Below are positions 7,305 to 16,759 of a stretch of DNA of 64,000 nucleotides, piece by piece. The notes under the pieces are model-generated. The model saw nothing but the letters and a program-made list of their open reading frames with translations. It searched no databases and was not told the DNA's origin. The stretch is taken from the NCBI RefSeq assembly GCF_047308265.1, contig NZ_JBKQWY010000011.1, positions 62,001 through 126,000 on the forward strand. Reading direction: 5' to 3'. Position 1 is the stretch's first letter, and each line of letters opens with the position of its first letter. This stretch comes from Maricaulis sp047308265. Its GTDB lineage: Bacteria; Pseudomonadota; Alphaproteobacteria; Caulobacterales; Maricaulaceae. The position numbers and the translations under genes are program-made.

Positions 7305-8012
7305 TCAGAGACTCGCCTCTTTGCGATCGATAAGATTGGACACCTGGGACAGAGAGGCCAAAATAAAATAGGCATCGCGCAGGTGTCCGACCGCATTCAG
7401 CTCGGCGAGCTTGTCCGCTGAAAGCCCCAGCACAGCCTCTTGCTTGATGGAATAGAGATTGTCGAAACGCATACGCGAACCATCTTTGAAACTGACATCC
7501 AGCTTCACAATTTCGATCAACTGGTTATCGACCAGCGCCTGGATGAGTGCCTTGGTCTTGGGACCCGCGTCGACCAAAGTCGCGAGGACCGAATTCATTT
7601 CGGTCAGATAAGGCGTCGCTTCGCCGGCCGCATCGAAGAGGGCCTCGCCTGTCGTTCCAACCCGGCTGTCTTCACGATTGATCTGCGGCGCGAGGAAAAC
7701 CTGCCCCTCTGCTTCCCGCTGACTGACCGAAAACGGACCTCGACGGATATGAAGCGGGACATAAGACGCTGTCCACGCCTCCCCCTCGAGAAAAAGGTTC
7801 TCATCAGCCCCGAAACCGGTCATTGCCGCGAGCAGAAACTCGCCCGTTTCGGGCTGTTTGACCAGAAACACCGGGTATTGTCCGATCAATCGCGGCAGTT
7901 CGACAGCCATAACAGGGAGCAAATGGGTGGCATGACCGAACTCAGCCCCGTAACGCGTGGCGACCTGAAGCTGGCCGTGAAGTTTTTGGTCGAGAAATTC
8001 TGGTTTTGACAT
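7305..8012 (-). CDS. SapC family protein
   Basis: A 235-residue protein beginning MSKPEFLDQKLHGQLQVATRYGAEFGHATHLLPVMAVELPRLIGQYPVFLVKQPETGEFLLAAMTGF; this pattern (early VxxExxRLxxxYPxxF) defines the SapC family, first named from a Campylobacter S-layer locus. No signal peptide. In Caulobacterales and Xanthomonadales SapC genes lie next to tryptophan-halogenase-like and TonB receptor genes, exactly as here (halogenase stop to SapC start is 18 bases). Biochemical role unknown. It is probably co-transcribed with the halogenase-like gene. Confidence 0.88.
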   Translation of the reverse strand: MSKPEFLDQKLHGQLQVATRYGAEFGHATHLLPVMAVELPRLIGQYPVFLVKQPETGEFLLAAMTGFGADENLFLEGEAWTASYVPLHIRRGPFSVSQREAEGQVFLAPQINREDSRVGTTGEALFDAAGEATPYLTEMNSVLATLVDAGPKTKALIQALVDNQLIEIVKLDVSFKDGSRMRFDNLYSIKQEAVLGLSADKLAELNAVGHLRDAYFILASLSQVSNLIDRKEASL

Positions 8013-8030
8013 GCGTATCTGCTTTTGGGT

Positions 8031-9584
8031 CTAGATCTGCTGCATTCCATGAACCTTGATCTTCTCGATCAGAGCTCGGTGATCTGGCAGATGCGCCAGC
8101 ATCTGGTCGGTCACCTTCCGACGCTCGGCAAACTGCTGCTGGGCAAATGCCTTGGCGTCACTGGATGCGTTTAGATGGCTTGCTCGGGTCTGAAAACCCA
8201 TGCCGTAAAGAACGTATTGATAACTGGCAGCCGGGAAGACCTCATCCTTGTGGTCAAAGTCATCATGCCAGGGCGGCTGATCTTTCCACAAGGTCAGCAA
8301 TTCATTGAGAGACTCCGGAACGGTATCGGGGTCTTTATTGTCACGCCAGAACGCGTCTTCCTCGCGCTGCGAGAGCACATAGTGAAGTTTGAGGAAATCA
8401 ATGATCCGGTCCCAGCGATAGCGGAATTTGGCGTTAAAGCGTTTGGCAACAATGTCCATGGCGCCACGTGTCGTCGGCATCTGCTCGGCCAGCATAAGCG
8501 AGGACAGCTCGATCAGGACCAGCGCAGAGGCTTCCAGCGGCTCCAGGAAGCCGGCTGACAGACCGATGGCCACGACATTCCTGTGCCAGAAGCGTTCGCG
8601 ATGCCCCGGATTGATGTTGATTTTCCGGTAGCTCAACGCGTCGAGAGAGTGCCCGCTCTGCTGGAGATAGGCATCGAGTTCCCGGGCCGCTGTGTCTTCA
8701 TCATTGTGGGCAGATGAATAGACATGCCCCACCCCGCGGCGCGTCGACAATCCGATATCCCAGATCCAGCCCGCGGACTGACCGGTCGAGATCGTGTGAG
8801 ACGCAATCGGATCTGTCTCGGTGTGATAAGGCGTGTGAACGGCCAGAGCGGTATCAATAAACAGCACGTCCTTGCAGCTCTTGAACGGCACACCATAGTG
8901 CTCGCCCAGCAGCAGGGATTTGAACCCGGTGCAATCGACGAAAAGATCGCCTTCAATCCGCCCGGCCTGCTCGGTCTCGATGGCAGCGATATCACCATTC
9001 TCGGCCGCTTCAAGCCCGGTCACATCGGCCAGGACATGGTTCACGCCTAGCTGGCTGACACAATGATCGCGAACAAAATCTGCGAACCGACCCGCATCGA
9101 GATGATAGGCATAATTGAGCACGCCGGCGTATTCAGGCGTGGTGATCTGTTTGGGTGCCAGAGACCGGTCACAGACATGATCCTGGGGACTGACCGCCGC
9201 CGAGAAGGACAAACCCTGTGTCTCTTCCAACCAGTGAGGCGCCAGGTTTCCGTCCAGGAAGCCCTGGGGCAACATCAGCGGATGATAATAGCTGTCGTCC
9301 GGCTTGCCCGTCACCCAGCGCGCAAACTGGGCCCCCTGCTTGAAGGTCGCGGAACACGAACGAATAAAGTCTGTCTCGGAAATCCCCATACGGCGCAGGG
9401 TTGTGCGCATTGTGGGCCAGGTGCCCTCGCCCACGCCAATAATAGGGATGTTGGGGCTTTCCACGAGCGTGATCGACAAACGGTCAGGATGATCGGACCG
9501 GTGTTTGGCCGCCAGCGTGCCGGCGGTGATCCAGCCAGCAGATCCGCCCCCAACAATGACAATTCGCCGAACAGGCTTTTCCAT
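8031..9584 (-). CDS. Tryptophan-halogenase-like FAD-dependent protein
   Basis: About 517 residues from the ATG at 9584, chosen for its GGAGG site seven bases upstream. The FAD motif is IVIVGGGSAGW (about residues 8-18). The conserved GVGEGTWPT and the lysine in ATFKQGAQF (equivalent to the catalytic Lys79 of PrnA/RebH) are present. The usual WxWxIP motif reads GWIWDIGL, so its proline is replaced by glycine. FAD-dependent halogenases oxidise halide with FADH2 and O2; Caulobacterales homologues beside TonB receptors are of unknown substrate. Downstream of the TonB receptor gene and two LacI-type sites, which puts it in the sugar regulon. Calling it an active halogenase would be inference. Confidence 0.85.
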   Translation of the reverse strand: MEKPVRRIVIVGGGSAGWITAGTLAAKHRSDHPDRLSITLVESPNIPIIGVGEGTWPTMRTTLRRMGISETDFIRSCSATFKQGAQFARWVTGKPDDSYYHPLMLPQGFLDGNLAPHWLEETQGLSFSAAVSPQDHVCDRSLAPKQITTPEYAGVLNYAYHLDAGRFADFVRDHCVSQLGVNHVLADVTGLEAAENGDIAAIETEQAGRIEGDLFVDCTGFKSLLLGEHYGVPFKSCKDVLFIDTALAVHTPYHTETDPIASHTISTGQSAGWIWDIGLSTRRGVGHVYSSAHNDEDTAARELDAYLQQSGHSLDALSYRKININPGHRERFWHRNVVAIGLSAGFLEPLEASALVLIELSSLMLAEQMPTTRGAMDIVAKRFNAKFRYRWDRIIDFLKLHYVLSQREEDAFWRDNKDPDTVPESLNELLTLWKDQPPWHDDFDHKDEVFPAASYQYVLYGMGFQTRASHLNASSDAKAFAQQQFAERRKVTDQMLAHLPDHRALIEKIKVHGMQQI

Positions 9585-9610
9585 CCGGACACCTCCGCCC
9601 CAACACATAG

Positions 9611-9650
9611 TTCAAGATAAAAAGAAGGCCACCCGTTGTCACGGGTGGCC
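9611..9650 (-). terminator. Rho-independent terminator of the TonB receptor gene
   Basis: A perfect 10-bp stem GGCCACCCGT/ACGGGTGGCC with a 4-base loop (9627-9650), followed on the minus strand by TTCTTTTTATCTT. It lies between the receptor stop and the halogenase-like gene, so expression of the latter depends on read-through or its own promoter. Confidence 0.85.
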
Positions 9651-9671
9651 CTCAGGAGGGTTCAAGTCAGA

Positions 9672-12503
9672 TTAGAACTTGCCACGAACACCAATCGTGT
9701 AACGCGGGCCGCCGTGATAGGCGTAGACAAACTGGTTGTCGAAACGACCATGCGCTGTTGCCGTCTCATCCGTGATGTTCAGGCCTTCGGCGAAGACGCT
9801 GAAATAATCATTGATGTTGTAGCTGGCGCTGATGTCCCACTGACCATAGGTGTCCACGAACACCGGCTCACCCGGCTGGCGGAGCTGGTCGACAGCCAGG
9901 AGGAATTCATCACGCCAGTTGTAGGCGATCCGGGCCTGGAAGGAGTCGTTTTCGTAGAAACCGACCAGGTTGGCACTGTCAGACAGGCCGAGCAGAGCGA
10001 CAGCTTGACTGAGCTGGGCCGGATCAAAGTCGACATCACCTTCCACGAAAGTAATGTTGGCCTGAACACCGAAACCGGTCTCACCAAACAGATGCTGGAG
10101 AGCCAGCTCGTAACCGGTGATTTGAGCCGCCTCGCCATTTGTCGGCGTGGTGATATCGAAGATCGCGGTCGGGTCAGAACACGTACCGTCCACCGGAGCC
10201 GGCGGGTTCACACCCGGGATGGACGGGTCCGTCAGACCACAGCCGATCGTGCCCGGCACTTCACCTCGTGTCGTGGACGTCACGATGTAGTTGTCCACGA
10301 ATTTTGTGAAGTAGGACACCGCAGCGTAGGACCCTTCCTGATAGTACCACTCCGCTGACAGATCGATATTGTCAGAGATGTAAGGTTCCAGGTTCGGATT
10401 GCCCTGAACAGCCTGGTATGGTCCACCCGGACGGGTATCGGTGATGGACAGGTTCGGGCGCAGGCGGTTCAGATCCGGACGGGACAGGGACCGACCGTAA
10501 GAGAAGCGCACAAGCACGTCATCACGAACTTCCAGGCTGGTATCCAGCTGCGGCAGGAAGACGTCGTACTCACCGGCCAGCGTGAAGAGTTCTTCAGTGG
10601 ACGAGTTCTGAGCCCGCAATTCGGTAGAGCTGATCCATGTCAGGTGGGACGGCGGGAAGCCAAGCGTACCACCGGTCACTTCCGTGGCTTCATAGCGCAC
10701 ACCCGCAACCGCGCGGAAGGGCATACCATTGAAGTCATCCTCCATATGGAATTGGAGGTAGAAGCTATCCGTAACTTCTTCGATCACATTAGTGACGGGC
10801 GTGACCAGTTCGAAGACATTCACCGTCGTTCCCGAAGGAGCGATAGAGTTCAGGAATTCTTCCAGACCAGACGCCGGATATTGCAGGAAGTAAGGTGGCA
10901 GAGTTCCTGTGCCAGAAAGGTCGCCACCATATCCACCGCGCTCCACCCGCGTCACAGTGTCGTTACACGGAGCGCCACAGGTGATGCCGCCGTTGAAGAC
11001 GTCCAGATCGAAGATGAAGTTAGTGGTTACATTGTACTCAATGTGGCCATAGCCGAAATTGATCGCAGTCAGGAAATCACCCGACGTGTTTTCCCAGCTA
11101 CCCCGCAGGTTAAACTCGTCCACTTCCACCAGCATCTGGTTACCACGCTGAAGCGCGATATTCGGACGCAGCAAGGTCGGATCAAACGGATCCTGACCAG
11201 CAACACCGTGGCTGTAAGTCAGTTGCGGGACGTCGAGACCGGAATTGAAATCAGCTGTGTAGCTGGTGCCAATCGGACCGGACACGATCGCCAGGAAGTC
11301 GGAACTGCGACCATCCGGCTGAGCGTGGGATTCAGAGTCGTGATAATCCAGCTCGACGGAGAGATTGTCTGTCACAAACCATTCGACATTGAAGCCGAGA
11401 GATTTGTTTTCGCGCTGCACGAAGTCCGAATAGGAGTTGAAGTCGAACGCACCAAAATTGACCAGATCAGAGGTAATCGTCGGATTGATCAGGGTACCAT
11501 TGGCATCAGCGGTACCGGACACCAGGTTCTGGTCAAACCAGACAGCGGTCTGCGCGCGGTCGATCGTGTCTTCATAGTTCGAATAAGTGTAGTCCAGCGT
11601 CGCGGTCACACGCTCATTCGGTGCGAACTGCAGCACGACCTGGGCGTTTTCGCGGGTCCGGGAGTGGTCGGAAATATCCGTCACCAGGTTCCGAGGCGTG
11701 AAAATCACACCCGGGTTCAGGTTCGGGTCGACGGCGCTTTCGTCGACATTCGCATTCCAGCCGCGCGCATTGCGCAACCAGCCGTCGGAGGACACGATTT
11801 CTTCGCGGCTGTCACGCTCGGAGTAGGACGCGTTCACCAGGACACCGAAAGCACCCGTATCACCAAAATCCCAGGTCTTTGACACGATGCCGCTGACTTC
11901 CGGGGTGAAGTCGTCACCGACCTCATTGGATTCGTCGTAGAGGAAGTTTGCAGAGCCAGACAGCACGAAATCGGCCATGTCCAGCGGACGCGCTGTGGCG
12001 ATATTCACCGTGGCGCCAATGCCGCCGGTCGGCATGTTGACATTCGTGGTCTTGTGGATCTGAACACCGGTCACGGCTTCAGCGGAGATGTCCGCAAAGT
12101 TGAAGCTCCGCGGCTGCAGGGCACTGTCTGCGTTCTCCTGCTTGGGAGAGGACGCGCCCGGCATCTGACGGCCGTTGAGGGTGACAAGGTTGAAGCTCGG
12201 GCCAAAACCACGAACAGAGATCTGGTTACCTTCACCATTCGCGCGGTCGATCGACACGCCCGGGATACGCTGAAGGGATTCAGCCAGGTTTGAGTCCGGG
12301 AAATCACCAATGTCTTCCGCGGAAATCGCGTCGACAACACCATCTGCTTCACGCTTGACGTCCGCTGCGGCCGTAATGGAGCTGCGAATACCGGTCACGG
12401 AAATGGTTTCAATGTCACCCGTGTTGTCCTGCGCATGAGATGCGCTGGTCGCGGCGACTGCCAGGGCAGCAACGCTCACACCGTATTTCAGATACTTATT
12501 CAT
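9672..12503 (-). CDS. TonB-dependent receptor, carbohydrate-type
   Basis: About 943 residues starting MNKYLKYGVSVAALAVAATSASHAQ, a signal peptide with cleavage after SHA; GGGGAG precedes the ATG. The TonB box region is probably IETISVTGIRSS, the plug domain carries DFPDSNLAESLQRIPGVSIDRANGEGNQISVRGFGPSFN, and the barrel ends in the aromatic GVRGKF. The length and the PDSNLAESLQRIPGV plug are typical of the alphaproteobacterial TBDRs that import oligosaccharides. Two LacI-type operators lie 131-178 bases upstream, between it and the divergent GH26-like gene, which suggests uptake of xylan or related oligosaccharides. Outer membrane. Confidence 0.92.
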   Translation of the reverse strand: MNKYLKYGVSVAALAVAATSASHAQDNTGDIETISVTGIRSSITAAADVKREADGVVDAISAEDIGDFPDSNLAESLQRIPGVSIDRANGEGNQISVRGFGPSFNLVTLNGRQMPGASSPKQENADSALQPRSFNFADISAEAVTGVQIHKTTNVNMPTGGIGATVNIATARPLDMADFVLSGSANFLYDESNEVGDDFTPEVSGIVSKTWDFGDTGAFGVLVNASYSERDSREEIVSSDGWLRNARGWNANVDESAVDPNLNPGVIFTPRNLVTDISDHSRTRENAQVVLQFAPNERVTATLDYTYSNYEDTIDRAQTAVWFDQNLVSGTADANGTLINPTITSDLVNFGAFDFNSYSDFVQRENKSLGFNVEWFVTDNLSVELDYHDSESHAQPDGRSSDFLAIVSGPIGTSYTADFNSGLDVPQLTYSHGVAGQDPFDPTLLRPNIALQRGNQMLVEVDEFNLRGSWENTSGDFLTAINFGYGHIEYNVTTNFIFDLDVFNGGITCGAPCNDTVTRVERGGYGGDLSGTGTLPPYFLQYPASGLEEFLNSIAPSGTTVNVFELVTPVTNVIEEVTDSFYLQFHMEDDFNGMPFRAVAGVRYEATEVTGGTLGFPPSHLTWISSTELRAQNSSTEELFTLAGEYDVFLPQLDTSLEVRDDVLVRFSYGRSLSRPDLNRLRPNLSITDTRPGGPYQAVQGNPNLEPYISDNIDLSAEWYYQEGSYAAVSYFTKFVDNYIVTSTTRGEVPGTIGCGLTDPSIPGVNPPAPVDGTCSDPTAIFDITTPTNGEAAQITGYELALQHLFGETGFGVQANITFVEGDVDFDPAQLSQAVALLGLSDSANLVGFYENDSFQARIAYNWRDEFLLAVDQLRQPGEPVFVDTYGQWDISASYNINDYFSVFAEGLNITDETATAHGRFDNQFVYAYHGGPRYTIGVRGKF

Positions 12504-12633
12504 ATTTATTCTCCCCGAAGCCGCTGGCAAACTTCCCCGTAGCCCGCGCCCTGCATGTCCAAACAATCATCTGGCAGATGCCTCATCTACCAAACGTCCT
12601 AAAACAAAAGGCTCTCCCGGTCTGATCCAAAAA

Positions 12634-12647
12634 TGGGAGCGCTATCA
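12634..12647. promoter_or_regulatory. LacI-type operator (site 1)
   Basis: TGGGAGCGCTATCA matches the shared 14-mer TGRTANCGCTNNCA (complement AAATGATAGCGCTCCCA includes the AAATGATA flank seen at two other sites). It lies between the divergent TonB receptor and GH26-like genes. Confidence 0.7.
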
Positions 12648-12667
12648 TTTTGGTTTACTCCGCGCTG

Positions 12668-12681
12668 TGGGAGCGCTACCA
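12668..12681. promoter_or_regulatory. LacI-type operator (site 2)
   Basis: TGGGAGCGCTACCA lies 34 bases from site 1 in the same intergenic region, in direct orientation. The 316-base gap 12504-12819 holds these two sites and otherwise only AT-rich promoter-like sequence. Confidence 0.7.
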
Positions 12682-12819
12682 ATTCATACAAAGCTTCACA
12701 TGCCCGTCAACGCCTCCGGAATAGAAAATTCGGAAGTAAAATCACGAAGATGCGGGTTTTGTGCGGCGCAGCAATTGAGAGAATTCGTTGAAAATCAAAG
12801 GCGGGGAGGCCTTTCAGTC

Positions 12820-14151
12820 ATGTTTATGCTGCGGTTGCGAAATAGAACAAATTGGGCGTGGAGCGTGTCGCTTTTGCAACGCTTCTGTCACAAACCCGGA
12901 TGGCTGGGCGTGTCCCTCGCCCTGGGGCTGAGTGCCTGCCAGGCACCGGAGGGGGAGGACACTCCGACGCCCGTAGACACAACAACTATGAGTGAGATTT
13001 CCGCAGAAACAGGGCCGTCCGCAAGCGGAACCTCTGCTGAAACTGCAGAAACTGCTGCCTCTGCCCGCAATTTGCTCATCATGGGTCAAGATATGGGCGC
13101 CATCCGCGGATATCTGGACAGCGACTGCTGTGTTCAGCCGGATGGTTACACCGAATATCTCTCCTTTTACGCGCTTGCGGACGAAAGCAAGGGCTTTGGC
13201 AATCTCGGCATTGATTTGGACGGTGAGCCAGATGGCCGCCTGGTCGATGGCGGCGCCGGCGCCATGAATACCCATATGGCCGCCGCACTGGATCCGGCCG
13301 CCTTTCTGGTTATCGGACTGTCGCTGACAGAGAACGAGGCCGAGGATGTGGCTCCCGGCGCACTCCAACGCATTGCCGATGGCGCCTATGACGCCGAAAT
13401 TGACCGATTGAGTCAGCTGTTCTCGGTCATCGACAATCCCGTCCTTCTTCGCATCGGGTATGAATTCGAAGGTGTGTGGAATGTCGGCTATGAAAACAGC
13501 CCGGCCTATCGCGCGGCCTATCGCCGGATCGCCGAGCGGGTTCGCGCGGCCCGTGGCGACCAGGTTCAGTTCGTCTGGCAGACCTCCGCCTCTCCGATCG
13601 ACGATGTGATCGATGGTCGCCGTGACACAATCGAGGACTGGTATCCCGGTGATGATGTGGTCGACTGGATGGGCCTGTCCTGGTTCCTGACCCTAGATGA
13701 AAACGCCCCGGCCCAACCGGAACCTGTGACAACCCAGCGCTCACTCATTGATGAAATGATGGCGTTTGCGGATGCACGCGACAAGCCGGTCCTCATCGCC
13801 GAAGCCTCGCCGCAAGGCTTCGATCTAGCCAACGGGACCAATCGTCATATCGTCGGTCTGTGGGATGGTCCGTCCGGCGAAGGCCGGGTCGAAATGTCCG
13901 GAGATGCGATCTGGGACGCCTGGTTCCAACCGCTCTTTGACTACATGGAGGCACACCCCCGGATTCAAGGTCTGGCCTATATCAACCAGAACTGGGATGG
14001 TCAGGACCGCTGGGGAGCACCCTACACTGAAGGATATTGGGGCGATACGCGTATTGAAGTGAACGACACGATCATCGTGCGGTGGAACGAGGCCATCACA
14101 GCCTGGAAAGCCCCGACCGACACGATGACAGACACAGGATCCACCGAATGA
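12820..14151 (+). CDS. GH26-like glycoside hydrolase lipoprotein
   Basis: About 443 residues from the ATG at 12820 (GGGGAGG ten bases upstream); a longer frame would run through an operator. The N-terminus has a lipoprotein signal ending LALGLSACQAP. The catalytic domain shows LRIGYEFEGVWN (acid/base Glu position in clan GH-A, about residue 215), WYPGDDVVDWMGLSWF and VLIAEASPQGFD (nucleophile Glu position). This pattern fits family GH26, which includes mannanases and beta-1,3-xylanases; the xylose genes around favour a xylan substrate, but that is inference. A paralogue is encoded at 22569-23750. Translationally coupled to the sugar porter that follows. Periplasm or outer-membrane anchored. 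Confidence 0.75.
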   Translation: MFMLRLRNRTNWAWSVSLLQRFCHKPGWLGVSLALGLSACQAPEGEDTPTPVDTTTMSEISAETGPSASGTSAETAETAASARNLLIMGQDMGAIRGYLDSDCCVQPDGYTEYLSFYALADESKGFGNLGIDLDGEPDGRLVDGGAGAMNTHMAAALDPAAFLVIGLSLTENEAEDVAPGALQRIADGAYDAEIDRLSQLFSVIDNPVLLRIGYEFEGVWNVGYENSPAYRAAYRRIAERVRAARGDQVQFVWQTSASPIDDVIDGRRDTIEDWYPGDDVVDWMGLSWFLTLDENAPAQPEPVTTQRSLIDEMMAFADARDKPVLIAEASPQGFDLANGTNRHIVGLWDGPSGEGRVEMSGDAIWDAWFQPLFDYMEAHPRIQGLAYINQNWDGQDRWGAPYTEGYWGDTRIEVNDTIIVRWNEAITAWKAPTDTMTDTGSTE

Positions 14152-15704
14152 CCCGCCAGACCCGATCTCTTATCATCCTCTCCAGTCTTGTATCGCTGGG
14201 GGGGTTTCTGTTCGGCTTTGACGCCGCCATTATCTCGGGTGCCGGTGGTCTTGTAGTCCGAGACTTCGGACTGTCCGATCTTCAATTCGGGTTGCTGGTG
14301 GGCGCGCCCTCCATCGCCGCCATTGTGGCCGGGCTGCTGGTCGGCCCGCTCAGCGATCTGCTGGGTCGGCGCCTGATGCTGATCATCGTCGCAGTGCTCT
14401 ACGCCACATCGGCCTTGGCCTCCGCCCTTGCCCCTGACTATGACACACTCGTCGCGGCCCGGGCCCTGGGTGGTTTCGCCTTTGCGTCACTGGTTCTGGC
14501 TCCGCTCTACATTGCCGAGATTGCGCCAAGTGATGCGCGCGGTCGGCTGGTCTCGATCAACCAGCTCAACATTGTTGTGGGTTTTGCCGTGGCCTATTTT
14601 GCCGGCTATTTCATCATTCAAGCAGCCGGTGTTGTCGACGGCCCGATCGCGGCACTCAACCTGGACGAGACAGCCTGGCGCTGGATGCTGGGCATCGAAC
14701 TCCTGCCTGCGGGCCTGTTCTTCCTGGCACTTCTGATTGCTCCGGAAAGCCCGCGCTGGCTGATGGTGCGCGGCAAGGAAGACAAGGCCCGGGCGGTCGT
14801 CGCCCGCTATCACGCGGCAGAGAATATCGATGCCGAGATCGAGGAGATCCGCGACAGTATCGAAAGCTCACGCAGCAAGGCCAAGACCCCCTTCCATGTC
14901 TTCCTCAATGTCGGGGTTCTCAAACTCCTCGCGATCGGCCTCATCGTAGCCGTCGCGCAGCAGATCACCGGTATCAACGCCGTCTATTTCTACGCACAAA
15001 CCATTTTCGAACTCGCAGGTGCGGGCACCAATGCTGCCTTTGCACAGGCGACGGCAATCGGCATCGTGAACATCATCTTCACCTTGCTCGCCATTCTGGC
15101 CATTGATTTCCTGGGTCGCAAACCCCTCATGATCATTGGTCTGACCGGGGTGGTCGTATCGATGTCACTCGCCGGTTTCGGATTTCAACAAGCCCGTTTC
15201 ACACTCGATGCCCAGGATGTGCCCAGCCTGAGCGCCGAAATTGATCGGACCGATCTCGCCCCCATGGTAGGCGTGACGTATGAAAGTGATGTCGCATTCC
15301 GCGAGGCGCTGTATGACTCACTGGGCGAGGATGCGGCCCGCATCCACCAACCCGAACTGACCAACAAGGCCATCGATATCAATGCCGGCCTCGTCCTTGC
15401 GGGCATTCTGGGCTTCGTCGCGTCTTTTGCCGTTTCGCTTGGGCCCGTCATGTGGGTCCTCTTGTCCGAAATCTTCCCGAACCGCATACGCGGGCTGGCA
15501 ATGTCAGCCATTACCTTTGTGAATGCGGGGGTGAGTTCGGTGGTCCAGGTCGCCTTCCCCCTTCAGGTCGCCAATCTGGGGGCAGGCTTTACCTTCTATA
15601 CCTATGCGGCCTTCGGATTGGTGTTCCTGGTCCTCGTCTTCATCTTCCTGCCGGAGACCAAACAGAAAACCCTTGAAGAATGGGAAGCGGAGCGAACAGG
15701 ATGA
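14148..15704 (+). CDS. MFS sugar porter (pentose/H+ symporter-like)
   Basis: A 518-residue twelve-TM transporter; the ATG overlaps the GH26-like stop (ATGA). Sugar porter family marks are visible: FGFDAAIISG in TM1, GRRLM after TM2, PESPRWLMVRGK after TM6, and PETKQKTLEEWE at the C-terminus. The QQITGINAVYFYAQTIF segment is the sugar-binding TM7 of XylE-like porters. An extra ~55-residue insertion (QQARFTLDAQDVPSLSAEIDR...NKAIDINAGL) between TM9 and TM10 is longer than usual. Neighbours and operators point to D-xylose or a xylo-disaccharide as substrate. Confidence 0.88.
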   Translation: MTRQTRSLIILSSLVSLGGFLFGFDAAIISGAGGLVVRDFGLSDLQFGLLVGAPSIAAIVAGLLVGPLSDLLGRRLMLIIVAVLYATSALASALAPDYDTLVAARALGGFAFASLVLAPLYIAEIAPSDARGRLVSINQLNIVVGFAVAYFAGYFIIQAAGVVDGPIAALNLDETAWRWMLGIELLPAGLFFLALLIAPESPRWLMVRGKEDKARAVVARYHAAENIDAEIEEIRDSIESSRSKAKTPFHVFLNVGVLKLLAIGLIVAVAQQITGINAVYFYAQTIFELAGAGTNAAFAQATAIGIVNIIFTLLAILAIDFLGRKPLMIIGLTGVVVSMSLAGFGFQQARFTLDAQDVPSLSAEIDRTDLAPMVGVTYESDVAFREALYDSLGEDAARIHQPELTNKAIDINAGLVLAGILGFVASFAVSLGPVMWVLLSEIFPNRIRGLAMSAITFVNAGVSSVVQVAFPLQVANLGAGFTFYTYAAFGLVFLVLVFIFLPETKQKTLEEWEAERTG

Positions 15705-16666
15705 CACAGATTCGATGGGGGATTCTCGGGGCCGGGCGAATCGCCCAGCAGTTTGCCCGGGACATCCAGCACGCCCCCTCAGCGACGCTGAGCATGATTG
15801 CCGCCCGTGATCTCGGCCGCGCCCAGGCGTTTGCCGAGACGTTCAACATTCCTAACGCCGTTGGGAGTTATGACGCGCTATATTCCAGCGATCAGGTCGA
15901 TGCCATCTACATCGCCACCCCTCACAGCCACCACCTCGAACAGGGGTTGGCCGCCATCACCGCCGGGAAAGCGGTGCTCTGTGAAAAACCCCTGTCAGTC
16001 AATCATGCCGACAGCGAACGCCTCATCGAGGCCGCACGGGATGCCAATGCCTACCTCATGGAAGCCATGTGGACCTGGTTCCTGCCCGCCATACGGCAGG
16101 CCGAGCAATGGCTGAATGATGGGCGCATCGGGGAATTGGTGCAGGTCAAAGCCGATTTTGGGTATCCCATGCCCTGGGATCCGGACGGACGAGCCTGGAA
16201 TCCGGATTTGGCCGGCGGCTGCCTGCTCGACATGGGTGTTTATCCCACAGCGTTTACCTGGCTCTTCACGCGCAAACCCGCGGATCGCTTGAGCGCGATC
16301 GGGCGCCTGGCCGAGAATGGCGTGGATGCCGATATTGTCTGGCAGGGAGATTACGGGACGGTCAGCGCGTCGATGGGGACGAGCTTCCGGTCGAAATTGC
16401 CCAATCTGGCCTATCTGATCGGAACTGAAGGCTGGATCGAGATCCCCGATTTCTGGCGCGCGCCCCAGGCCCGTCTCTACAAGGTGAATGACCTCATCGA
16501 GACCTTTGTGGATGATCGGGCCGGAGACGGTTTCGAGTTTGAAATCGAGGCGGCCAGTCAGGATATTCTCGCCGGACGCACACAGAGTGAACGCGTTTCC
16601 CATGCGGATACGCTCGGTTTCCAGATCGAGATGGACCGGATCCGTCACGCCATTCAACCGCGCTGA
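15701..16666 (+). CDS. Gfo/Idh/MocA family oxidoreductase
   Basis: A 321-residue NAD(P)-dependent sugar oxidoreductase, coupled by ATGA to the porter. The Rossmann motif is WGILGAGRIAQQFARD (residues 5-20), with the family EKP motif in VLCEKPLSVNH and the conserved DMGVYPTAFTWLF in the substrate domain. The similarity in layout to glucose-fructose oxidoreductase and dimeric dihydrodiol/xylose dehydrogenases makes a D-xylose 1-dehydrogenase (NADP) role possible, which would duplicate the SDR enzyme of this island. Ends 40 bases before a strong terminator. Confidence 0.85.
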   Translation: MTQIRWGILGAGRIAQQFARDIQHAPSATLSMIAARDLGRAQAFAETFNIPNAVGSYDALYSSDQVDAIYIATPHSHHLEQGLAAITAGKAVLCEKPLSVNHADSERLIEAARDANAYLMEAMWTWFLPAIRQAEQWLNDGRIGELVQVKADFGYPMPWDPDGRAWNPDLAGGCLLDMGVYPTAFTWLFTRKPADRLSAIGRLAENGVDADIVWQGDYGTVSASMGTSFRSKLPNLAYLIGTEGWIEIPDFWRAPQARLYKVNDLIETFVDDRAGDGFEFEIEAASQDILAGRTQSERVSHADTLGFQIEMDRIRHAIQPR

Positions 16667-16705
16667 TCACGCTACACCTGATCAGAAAGGCCGGAACTTG
16701 AATAG

Positions 16706-16733
16706 AAAAAGCCGGGGCCACGCCCCGGCTTTT
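16706..16733. terminator. Bidirectional terminator
   Basis: AAAAGCCGGGGC/GCCCCGGCTTTT hairpin with a 3-base loop between the convergent Gfo/Idh/MocA and PhyH genes; A and T runs flank the GC stem on both sides. Confidence 0.88.
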
Positions 16734-16759
16734 GAATGCCACATTGGAACCGCCATGGA

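Noticed and set aside
10644..11882. Plus-strand open frame of 412 codons
   Set aside because: Antisense to the TonB receptor barrel; no start site or motif.
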